DNA of 40,036 nucleotides from Bacteriovoracaceae bacterium UBA4097 (GTDB lineage Bacteria > Bdellovibrionota > Bacteriovoracia > Bacteriovoracales > Bacteriovoracaceae): the NCBI GenBank assembly GCA_002381765.1, contig DFXX01000048.1, positions 37,494 to 77,529 of the forward strand. Reading direction: 5' to 3'. Of the stretch, positions 25,704 to 32,684 are shown piece after piece. Within the stretch, counting starts at the first letter, position 1. Each line of letters starts with the position of its first letter. The notes below the pieces were generated by a model. It saw only the letters and a program-made list of their open reading frames with translations. It made no database searches and was not told the DNA's origin. The position numbers were made by a program, and so were the translations under genes.

Positions 25704-26771
25704 TTAAGCTACTTTTTTGTCTTCATCGGCATTTTTAACTTCTTCTTTTACTTGAGCAGTTTCTTCTTTCTTCGGAGCTGGCTGTGTCTTTTCAGTTTCA
25801 GAGGGAGAAGAAGATTTCCCCATCTTTCCCCACCACTTAGCAATCGGTTTAGCAATATTCACAAAACCAATTTCTACACTTAGTTCTTTAGAAATTAGAT
25901 CTTCAGCCAGGACTTCTATTGGATCTCTTTCAGCATCAAAATTAGCATATTCACTTGGAAGTTTATTTGATGAACTCAGATTCCAAAGATGACCAAGTTC
26001 ATTTTCAAATCTCTCAACTGTTTCAACATAGAGTTTTTCACAGCTAAAGAAGGTATTACAAAGAGTCATACCAACACTGAGAACGATACCGATGATCGAA
26101 GTCGACATTGAGAATGAGATCTTAAGAAGGAAGTTATCCATGATAAGTTTTGTTCCTTCGATATCATTAAGATTCATACCTCCAAGCTCAGGGAGTGCTT
26201 TCATAATCCCCAGGAAGGTACCAAAGATACCACCCACAATAAAAAGTCCCGGAACGATGTTTAGAAAGTCATTAAAAACAGATACAGGAATAATCCCGAA
26301 TACTCTGTTGAAGCACGGATTATTTCTGAAGATATTGTTAGAAATCTCAGTAAACTGAGGACGTTCATTACCAAATTTTAAGAATTTAATTTGCTTAAGG
26401 GTATCCAGAACCAATCGGGCCACACCTTGTTGTACCAGAAATACTCTATCGGCCATGGTCATAATAGCGTCAGGATTTCTTCTTTTTAAGATGGCCCGAA
26501 CTTCAAAGATCTCATAATAAGTAATTTCAAGAAGTCGCTTACAAACAATATAGAATGATTGTTCAGCTTTCTCGTCTCGAGCGTGAAGAAATTTATGAAC
26601 ACGTTTGGAAAATTCGCGTGAAAACCACTCTTCTCTTTTTACCGTGTAGTAGATTAGAACTCTAAGAGCTATCGCTCCGAAAAAGAACAAGACCATTGCT
26701 GGCATCAGGAGATCGGTAGCGAAAACAACTACTCCATCTACTGTATTCTGAACAAATTCCTGACTGAACAT
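25704..26771 (-). CDS. MotA/TolQ/ExbB-type proton-channel protein
   Basis: A 355-residue membrane protein with three predicted helices: residues 19-43 (LLMPAMVLFFFGAIALRVLI), 171-191 (GLFIVGGIFGTFLGI) and 216-241 (ISFSMSTSIIGIVLSVGMTL). A large cytoplasmic domain lies between helices 1 and 2. The GxFGTFLGI and SMSTSIIGIVLS segments are the MotA/TolQ/ExbB channel signature and most resemble the ZorA/TolQ branch because there are three rather than four helices. The C-terminal 50 residues are a Lys/Glu/Pro-rich tail. It would form a pentamer around a dimer of the MotB-like protein encoded 9 bases upstream and convert ion flow to rotation or force. Confidence 0.9.
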   Translation of the reverse strand: MFSQEFVQNTVDGVVVFATDLLMPAMVLFFFGAIALRVLIYYTVKREEWFSREFSKRVHKFLHARDEKAEQSFYIVCKRLLEITYYEIFEVRAILKRRNPDAIMTMADRVFLVQQGVARLVLDTLKQIKFLKFGNERPQFTEISNNIFRNNPCFNRVFGIIPVSVFNDFLNIVPGLFIVGGIFGTFLGIMKALPELGGMNLNDIEGTKLIMDNFLLKISFSMSTSIIGIVLSVGMTLCNTFFSCEKLYVETVERFENELGHLWNLSSSNKLPSEYANFDAERDPIEVLAEDLISKELSVEIGFVNIAKPIAKWWGKMGKSSSPSETEKTQPAPKKEETAQVKEEVKNADEDKKVA

Positions 26772-26780
26772 ACTTACCTC

Positions 26781-28703
26781 TTAATCTTTCAAGTTGAATT
26801 TAATAATAACTTTCTGGGATTTCTCACAACCGTATTTAGCGCAATATTCTTTATGTGTTAGACCTGAAGCGATGTCTCTTCCTTTTACTTCTTCAGCAAG
26901 GAAGCTTCGTCCAGTAACCTTCACAAGAGGAAGAAGATCCTTCTGGTGTTGGTAGACCATGTTTTTCTTATCGAACATGTAAGAGAAAATAGCTTTGGCA
27001 CGGTTATAACTTAAATCCAGGTTGTAACTGATAGCTGCTCTATCTGTCTCTTTCAAACTCTGCGGGTCAACGTAGCGACCTTTATAGGTGGGAGAAGAGA
27101 AACCTACGATCTCTACGTTAGAAATCTCTTTAGCGATCTTTTCATCTTCAAGAAGTGACTTCGAGTAGGTAGGTACAAACTTCTTAAGAATATTCTTCAT
27201 ATTTGGTTTAAGATCGGCTCGACCTGTATCAAAATACTCATCTCCAAATTGGATGGTAACATCTCCGGTCTTGCCATCAACTCCCGCCTTAACTCCCGCA
27301 CGAGCAAGGTTGTCAGCAATCTTTTTGGCCAGTTTTTTCTTGGCATTCAGAACTTCTTCGGCACGCTTTAGGTCACCAGAAAGACCCTCTTTCTCTTTTG
27401 TAAGTTTATCAATTGAGGCAAGGTATCGACCGTGGTCTTTTTGAGCATCAGCAAGTTTTTGCTTGTAAGAGTCAGCTTCTTTGGCAACCTTTCCGAGTTC
27501 ATTTTTAGTTTTGTCGACTTCACCCTTCAAAGATGCAAGTTGTTGATCAAGATTGGCTTTCTCGGCAGCAATCTTATCCTTGAACTCAGCTAATCGTTTA
27601 ACTTTCTCAGCGGCTGATGCTTTCTCTTTTTCTAGCTGACCTTCAAGAGCTGCTCTTTCTGCAGCAATCTTGGAGTCAAAGTTCTCACGCATTTCGGCCA
27701 TTTTCTTCTGATAAGTCTCATTGGCCTGAGCCATTTCAGCTTCTAACTGTCGCTTCTGAGCTTCCTGTTGAGTAAGCTTGGTATTAGCATCTTTAAGCTG
27801 GTTAGCAGCTTGTGAGAGTTGCTGATTGATGGCCTGAACACTCTCTTCCATAGTCTTGGTCTGACCTTTCAGAGCATCGATCTTTTTAGCGTTCTCAAGT
27901 TTCATGATGGCAATCTTGCGATTGAGCTCCATCTTTGAAGATGTGGCATTGGCATAGGTCTTCTGCAATTCCTGAATCTTCTGACCTAAATCATTATTAA
28001 GGTTTGCGATCTTGCTTTGATTGACTTTAATGGTCTCAGATTTTTGGCGTACCTCTTTCTCAAGAGAAGAGATCTCACTTTTCTTTTGCTCTAAAATTTG
28101 TTGTTTTTCTTCGATATTTCTTTCTTGCTCAGCGATTAGGTTTTCTTTTTGGCTAATAATCTTAGCTTTTTCCTGGATATCCTGAGTTTGCTCATTGATG
28201 GTATTATCCATCTCTTTGATGGCATCGTTTTTCTTAACAATCAAATCATTTCTAACTTTGATTTTCTTCTTAGATAAAAGGTTAGTGTTGATGATGTTTC
28301 TGACCATTTGCTGATACTGGTTAAGGGCCTGTGCCTTAGCCTCGTTTTCCTTGGCCTGGGCTTCTAGCTGCCTTTTTTCTTCTGTGGCCTCGTCTTGAAG
28401 AAGAGTGAGCTTACTCATAAGCTCTTCATACATCTTCGACTCTTCTTGAGAGGCTTCTTTTTCTAGATAGTCATCTTTAAGAGCATTATAGGCCTGAATT
28501 TGCTTCTTCAGATCCTTAGCTTCAGAGCTTAATCTCTGATGCTCGATCTGCATGTGCACGCTATTGGTTCCGCTTCTCAAGCTGGCAACTACATAAAGCA
28601 GTAGGAATACCACTGAAAGCACCATAAACAAGTCCGAGTATGAGGTCCAAAAGCCCCCATCATCACTCTGTTTTTTCTTTAATTTCTGATAGTCGAAGCT
28701 CAT
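26781..28703 (-). CDS. MotB-like OmpA-domain protein with long coiled-coil stalk
   Basis: A 640-residue protein. The N-terminus reads TSYSDLFMVLSVVFLLLYVV, a MotB-type single membrane helix (residues 24-43) with Asp24 at the ion-carrying position. Residues about 50-460 are a coiled coil with heptads. The C-terminal 180 residues are an OmpA-like domain (FDTGRADLKPNMKNILKKF, EIVGFSSP, NLDLSYNRAKAIFSYM) that should grip peptidoglycan, with an unusual insert and two Cys near the end (EYCAKYGCEK). In ordinary MotB the plug and linker are a few dozen residues; here they are about ten times longer. It is first in operon 2 and partners the channel protein 9 bases downstream. Confidence 0.88.
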   Translation of the reverse strand: MSFDYQKLKKKQSDDGGFWTSYSDLFMVLSVVFLLLYVVASLRSGTNSVHMQIEHQRLSSEAKDLKKQIQAYNALKDDYLEKEASQEESKMYEELMSKLTLLQDEATEEKRQLEAQAKENEAKAQALNQYQQMVRNIINTNLLSKKKIKVRNDLIVKKNDAIKEMDNTINEQTQDIQEKAKIISQKENLIAEQERNIEEKQQILEQKKSEISSLEKEVRQKSETIKVNQSKIANLNNDLGQKIQELQKTYANATSSKMELNRKIAIMKLENAKKIDALKGQTKTMEESVQAINQQLSQAANQLKDANTKLTQQEAQKRQLEAEMAQANETYQKKMAEMRENFDSKIAAERAALEGQLEKEKASAAEKVKRLAEFKDKIAAEKANLDQQLASLKGEVDKTKNELGKVAKEADSYKQKLADAQKDHGRYLASIDKLTKEKEGLSGDLKRAEEVLNAKKKLAKKIADNLARAGVKAGVDGKTGDVTIQFGDEYFDTGRADLKPNMKNILKKFVPTYSKSLLEDEKIAKEISNVEIVGFSSPTYKGRYVDPQSLKETDRAAISYNLDLSYNRAKAIFSYMFDKKNMVYQHQKDLLPLVKVTGRSFLAEEVKGRDIASGLTHKEYCAKYGCEKSQKVIIKFNLKD

Positions 28704-28737
28704 AATTTTGATCTCTCGAGGGGTTTAATCCTCTACC

Positions 28738-28765
28738 TTATCGAGAGAATGAATCTCCTACATTA
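28738..28765 (-). promoter_or_regulatory. Sigma-28-like promoter element for operon 2
   Basis: On the minus strand TAATGTAG (28765-28758), 12 bases, then CTCGATAA (28745-28738), 34 bases before the ATG. It resembles the flagellar sigma-28 consensus TAAA-N15-GCCGATAA with one extra base of spacing. The core TCGATAAGGTAG is identical to that before the fibronectin lipoprotein gene. By-eye call. Confidence 0.5.
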
Positions 28766-28837
28766 GCGAGAAGGTAATCTTCTTAAGGGACAAATGCTGT
28801 TATCTTGGAATTCCGATAGCTTGTAAGTAAAAGAAAT

Positions 28838-28869
28838 GGCCAGGCTCAATTTGTGTATTGGGCCTGGCC
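28838..28869 (-). terminator. Rho-independent terminator ending motor operon 1
   Basis: A 13-bp stem (28838-28850 with 28857-28869, one G-T wobble, GGCCAGGC core) and a 6-base loop, 10 bases past the stop of the pseudo-kinase gene. On the minus strand it is followed by ATTTCTTTTAC. It separates operon 1 from operon 2, which therefore needs its own promoter. Confidence 0.85.
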
Positions 28870-28879
28870 TAAGATTTGA

Positions 28880-30508
28880 TTAGATTTGGAAGTTCAAATT
28901 GGCAAAAAGGAACTGTTTATTCTTATCGAAATTATTCTGCAGAGAAACTTTAGTGCCATAGTTTGCCAGAGTACTCTCTAGGCGATTCAGACCCAAATCA
29001 AAGGTCCAGACTTCTTGGTTCTGTTCGATATTAAGCTGAACCGATTCCTGGCTAATTGGATTATTGTAGAGAATAAAGCTCACTGTCGGTCTATCGGCGT
29101 CAGCATAGACGAAGATATCAATTTTTCTTTTACCGCCTGTAGTGCACACATAGTTTCCGACATCTCGAATAAACTTAACGAGAGAAGCACTCACCTCTTC
29201 AGCATCACAACGAGTCACGTAATCAGTATTAGCTTGAATATTGATGAGTAAGTGATTCGCCTGTATAAATGATGAGAGTGATTCAACCGCATCTTCAATC
29301 AAGGTATTGATATTAACTTGAGGCAATTCTATTACCGGTAAAGCGATAGGTGGTAATTCAAACTCGGCTTTATTGAGAATGGCCAGGACTCGTTGGGATT
29401 TTGCGCATTTTGTGAGTTTTAAAAGAAAACTCTGAGAAGGACCTCGATCATCTTGAGTAAGGACAGGAATATTATAAGTCCCCTCTTTGATTGCCGTTAA
29501 ATCATAGCTATTTGGAAGATTCAGTGTTTCAGCGACAGTAGACCAAGTCAGACGCTCACTTCTATCTTCTTTATTAATTTCAGTCAGGACATCTTTAAAC
29601 TGAGATCCCACTTCTTTTGGATTCCCCTCCATATCAAAAATGGCCCAGCCAAATCCGGCCTTTTGAGATAATTTGTCGAGGCCTCTTCTATCACTTATGA
29701 GACCCGCAATTAACTTTTCACTCCGAGTGCTATAGCGATAACCAACGAGGAGGGATCCGGATCCTAACAAGGCCATTCCTATAAGGGTGAGCCCCAGATT
29801 ACTATTGTCATTAGACTCCTCGCTTACAACCGGATTCTGGATAAGACTTTTCATTTCTTGCTGGAGTAAGAGTCTAATCTTAGAGACTATTTCTTGCTGC
29901 CTTTTCTCTGCTGAAATCAATCCCTCTAAGGCATTAACTCCCTTTCCAACTTCTTCTAGATGACTAAGTATAAGAGCTCTGGATGCTTCCGGAAGAAAAC
30001 TCTTGGCAATGAGACTATTGATTTCATTCTGCTTAGATTGAAAGATGGTGCTGAAACTTCTAATATTGTTTACCGAATTAAGAAATCTTGTTGCAGTTAC
30101 AATCTCCGAAGTATAGGTCGTGATGTTTCGCCAGCTATTTGTCTCCGCAACATTTAGTGCGAGAGTGGCGGAACGGATAACATCTCTACGAAGTCTATTG
30201 AATCTTCCATGATCTTGTTGAATCTCGTTGATTTCTTTTTTATACGACTCCAAATCAACAGGCGCATTTTTGGTCTTCATGCTTTCGAGCAAAAGGTTAA
30301 ATCCCCTGGCTTCCAGCTTTTGACTAAAGTTGCTTAAGGCCTCTATTCGTGAAGCGATTTCTGTCCTTTGCTCACTGACTACTACCCTTGGTCCTTTTGG
30401 ATCCATTTTCAGGTGATAGTATGATCCCAGATAGCCAAGTCCAGCCGTTAAAACGGTGAGACTAGCTAATAGATATCTGCTTAAGTTCTTCCTTGAACTT
30501 GTTTTCAT
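28880..30508 (-). CDS. Two-helix membrane protein with degenerate histidine-kinase ATPase region
   Basis: A 542-residue protein built like a sensor kinase: membrane helix at about 12-31, periplasmic helical domain to about 235, second helix 237-257, a PAS-like region 285-380 and a C-terminal GHKL-like fold (residues 395-542). There is no H box with a phospho-accepting His. The N box (SLVKFIRDVGNYV) lacks its key Asn, and the G1 DxGxG is absent; only FDLGLNRLESTLANYG recalls G2. I therefore call it a pseudo-kinase. It overlaps the preceding gene by 47 bases and is last in the MotAB/FliFG operon. It may sense the envelope and pass a signal to the motor by conformational change; this is inference. 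AGGA precedes the ATG. Confidence 0.75.
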   Translation of the reverse strand: MKTSSRKNLSRYLLASLTVLTAGLGYLGSYYHLKMDPKGPRVVVSEQRTEIASRIEALSNFSQKLEARGFNLLLESMKTKNAPVDLESYKKEINEIQQDHGRFNRLRRDVIRSATLALNVAETNSWRNITTYTSEIVTATRFLNSVNNIRSFSTIFQSKQNEINSLIAKSFLPEASRALILSHLEEVGKGVNALEGLISAEKRQQEIVSKIRLLLQQEMKSLIQNPVVSEESNDNSNLGLTLIGMALLGSGSLLVGYRYSTRSEKLIAGLISDRRGLDKLSQKAGFGWAIFDMEGNPKEVGSQFKDVLTEINKEDRSERLTWSTVAETLNLPNSYDLTAIKEGTYNIPVLTQDDRGPSQSFLLKLTKCAKSQRVLAILNKAEFELPPIALPVIELPQVNINTLIEDAVESLSSFIQANHLLINIQANTDYVTRCDAEEVSASLVKFIRDVGNYVCTTGGKRKIDIFVYADADRPTVSFILYNNPISQESVQLNIEQNQEVWTFDLGLNRLESTLANYGTKVSLQNNFDKNKQFLFANLNFQI

Positions 30509-30944
30509 TGGTTTTCCTTCTAGAGTCTTTTATATCAGCTCCGGGTACAGAAAAAATATTATTTGAAATAATTCTGCTACTGCGATTTACCTTCTCTGAG
30601 AAATGAACTTTCATAAAGAGCTTTTCTCGTAGGTCCTGTGGTTCATCATTCAAGATGATATCTACTGTAGCTAACTTCGTTGGCTTTGCCGGGGCTTCCT
30701 GGGGAGTATACTCCAAGATGAGGACTTTCTGTTGGGCAAGCTCCTCGCCTTCTTCAGGAGCTTTAAGTAAGAGCTGTGCAGGGGGTTCCCGTACAGGATT
30801 TCGTATGGACTGAATAAGATCTTTAATAACAAGCGAAGATTCAGCGGACAATTCGGCCTTATCAAACTTCGAGACATCAGGATTTACATCACTGAATACG
30901 CTCGCTATTTTCTGAATGGAATTTTGCAGTCTGCCCATTTTCAT
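30462..30944 (-). CDS. Unknown soluble protein in the motor operon
   Basis: A protein of about 160 residues from the ATG at 30944 (a GTG at 30947 and an ATG at 30938 are alternative starts, the latter better spaced from AGG). It has no signal peptide or membrane segment. The middle is rich in Glu and Pro (REPPAQLLLKAPEEGEEL, TPQEAPAKP) and the end is basic. I do not recognise it. It follows motB by about 50 bases and overlaps the pseudo-kinase gene by 47 bases in another frame. Its conserved place between the stator and kinase genes suggests a cytoplasmic adaptor, which is inference only. Confidence 0.65.
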   Translation of the reverse strand: MKMGRLQNSIQKIASVFSDVNPDVSKFDKAELSAESSLVIKDLIQSIRNPVREPPAQLLLKAPEEGEELAQQKVLILEYTPQEAPAKPTKLATVDIILNDEPQDLREKLFMKVHFSEKVNRSSRIISNNIFSVPGADIKDSRRKTNENKFKEELKQISIS

Positions 30945-30997
30945 CACCTAATTATCCCACTCCCTAGGTTGTGGGAAAACCAGGCAATAATTACTGA

Positions 30998-31885
30998 TCA
31001 TTCCTGAGTGGTAGACTCAGTCGCTTTGGAATTAGAAGGACTTGGAGAGCCATCCAGAATTTTTTGGTCGTCTAAATAAACACCTAGACCAATTTTTTCT
31101 CGCTTCATGAGCTCAGGAGCTTTCATGACTTTAATGATGACTCGTCTATTTTCCTGCATATTCTCCCAAATCGCGATGCCATTGGAATCGTGGTTAGGCT
31201 TAATGGGTCTAGTGGATCCATATCCCACGGCAACCAGATTTTTAGAATCAAATCCAAATTCTTCAAAACGCTCTATCACTCGCGAAGCTCTTACTCCCGA
31301 CAACTCCCAGTTAGTTCGGTACTTACTGGAATTGGCAAGAGGAGTATCATCGGTATGTCCCTCCACTAATATGCGGGAAGTCTTGGCCTTCTCTTGGATG
31401 AGATCAATCATAATATCCAGGGCATCTCTTATCTCGGGCCTAAGATCGGCTTTACCAGAATCAAACAGAGCAGAACCACTAAAGCTTATAGCAATGCCAT
31501 CCATTTCCATTTTTATCGATGCATTTTCTTTAAGGGCCGATTCATCCTGAAGTTTACCCATAAGCTGAGTAAGGGGATCTTGCGTTTCTGCCTCCACGGG
31601 CTTATCTCCTGAGAAGTGCTTGGCCATTTCAGTGGCCTTCCTAGAAAAACTTTCAGGATCAAAGTTAGCAAAGGCTACCATAAGAATAAAAAAGCAAGCA
31701 ATAAGTGTCATTAAGTCGGCGTAAGAAGTGAGCCAAATGCTATCCCCACTATCTCCACTATCATTCTGAGGGAACATGGACCCTCTCTTAGGAGTAGCAA
31801 TCTTAGCAATAGGTGCTTCAGATGAATTTGATTCTTCATCAAATTCTTCTAAGTCATCCTCAATGGCTTCCAAGTACTCTGACAT
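30998..31885 (-). CDS. motB: MotB-family stator protein
   Basis: A 295-residue protein. An unusually acidic N-terminal extension (residues 1-50) precedes the MotB helix SIWLTSYADLMTLIACFFILMV in part, with Asp57 at the ion-binding site and membrane helix 56-73. The plug region NFDPESFSRKATEMAKHF follows. The OmpA-like domain begins near residue 135 (LFDSGKADLRPEI) and includes VEGHTDDTPL, NWELSGVRASRVIERF and VGYGSTRPI, all normal for peptidoglycan binding. The C-terminus is a Ser/Pro/Glu tail. It starts one base after motA ends, so the two are coupled. It should form a stator with the adjacent MotA, here next to a FliF/FliG-like fusion instead of flagellar genes. Confidence 0.95.
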   Translation of the reverse strand: MSEYLEAIEDDLEEFDEESNSSEAPIAKIATPKRGSMFPQNDSGDSGDSIWLTSYADLMTLIACFFILMVAFANFDPESFSRKATEMAKHFSGDKPVEAETQDPLTQLMGKLQDESALKENASIKMEMDGIAISFSGSALFDSGKADLRPEIRDALDIMIDLIQEKAKTSRILVEGHTDDTPLANSSKYRTNWELSGVRASRVIERFEEFGFDSKNLVAVGYGSTRPIKPNHDSNGIAIWENMQENRRVIIKVMKAPELMKREKIGLGVYLDDQKILDGSPSPSNSKATESTTQE

Positions 31886-31886
31886 A

Positions 31887-32675
31887 TTATTTTCCTAAGA
31901 CTTTCTTCCAATCAAGTCTCTGAGAAGGGATCAAATAAGTATTAAGTTTTTCGGCCAAGACCACAGGATTGGTTTTCTTTACCAAGAGCTTCATGCCTTC
32001 GCAGATAATCTTATTCTTGAGGTAAATTTCCTTAGATGAATCAATTAAGTTCTCACCAATCGGCATAACTGCCATATTTGCGATGATACATCCATAGAGA
32101 GTGGTAATAAGACAAACAGCCATAGCTGGTCCCATCTTTTTCAAAGCATCAGATCCCCCCAGATTTCCCAAGAGAACGATCATACCAATCGTGGTACCGA
32201 TCATACCAAAAGCCGGAGGATACTTGGCCACGGCCTTAATCTTATTTGCTTCTTCTGAATAGGAGTAATAGAGATTATTAGCTCTATCTTCAAGGAGAAT
32301 AAAAAGCTCCTCCTCACTCATAATATCATCATGAACCAACATGAGCGCGTCCTTAAGGAAAGGATCTTGCGTCTTACTAATGCAATTCTCCAGGCTCTCC
32401 CCTTTTGAATAGATATCAGAAATCTTCATCATCTCGATAATGACAGAGCGATAATCAATTTTTTTCCCCATGATGACACGTTGAAAGAATATTTTAGTAA
32501 GAAACCATAAGCGGTCTAATTGAAACGAGACAGCAGTAGCGGCAACCGTTCCACCTACTACGATAAAGATACTGGGAAGATCTAAAAACATCCCTAGATC
32601 ATCGGTCGAGAGTCTGAGTCCAATAAAAAGGACTCCGAAAGACATTAAAAAAGCGAGTACTGAGTATATATTCAT
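31887..32675 (-). CDS. motA: MotA-family stator channel protein
   Basis: A 262-residue protein with four membrane helices, at about 4-20, 32-49, 150-170 and 182-204, and a cytoplasmic loop between helices 2 and 3. Segments FLDLPSIFIVVGGTVAATAVSF, KYPPAFGMIGTTIGMIVLLGNL and MGPAMAVCLITTLYGCIIANM (each in part) are the MotA signature, including the conserved Pro before helix 3. Length is normal. It begins 9 bases after the FliF/FliG-like gene ends and precedes motB by one base. Proton or sodium flow through the MotAB complex would drive rotation against the FliG-like protein. Confidence 0.95.
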   Translation of the reverse strand: MNIYSVLAFLMSFGVLFIGLRLSTDDLGMFLDLPSIFIVVGGTVAATAVSFQLDRLWFLTKIFFQRVIMGKKIDYRSVIIEMMKISDIYSKGESLENCISKTQDPFLKDALMLVHDDIMSEEELFILLEDRANNLYYSYSEEANKIKAVAKYPPAFGMIGTTIGMIVLLGNLGGSDALKKMGPAMAVCLITTLYGCIIANMAVMPIGENLIDSSKEIYLKNKIICEGMKLLVKKTNPVVLAEKLNTYLIPSQRLDWKKVLGK

Positions 32676-32684
32676 AAAATATCC

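Noticed and set aside
22278..28703. A Zorya anti-phage defence system
   Set aside because: The channel and MotB-like genes resemble ZorA/ZorB, but no ZorC, ZorD helicase or ZorE nuclease is beside them, and the long coil is on other subunits. The recQ gene is 9 kb away in another unit.
31107..31550. A 147-residue open frame opposite motB
   Set aside because: It lies wholly inside motB on the other strand, has no ribosome site or recognisable motifs, and is a coding shadow.
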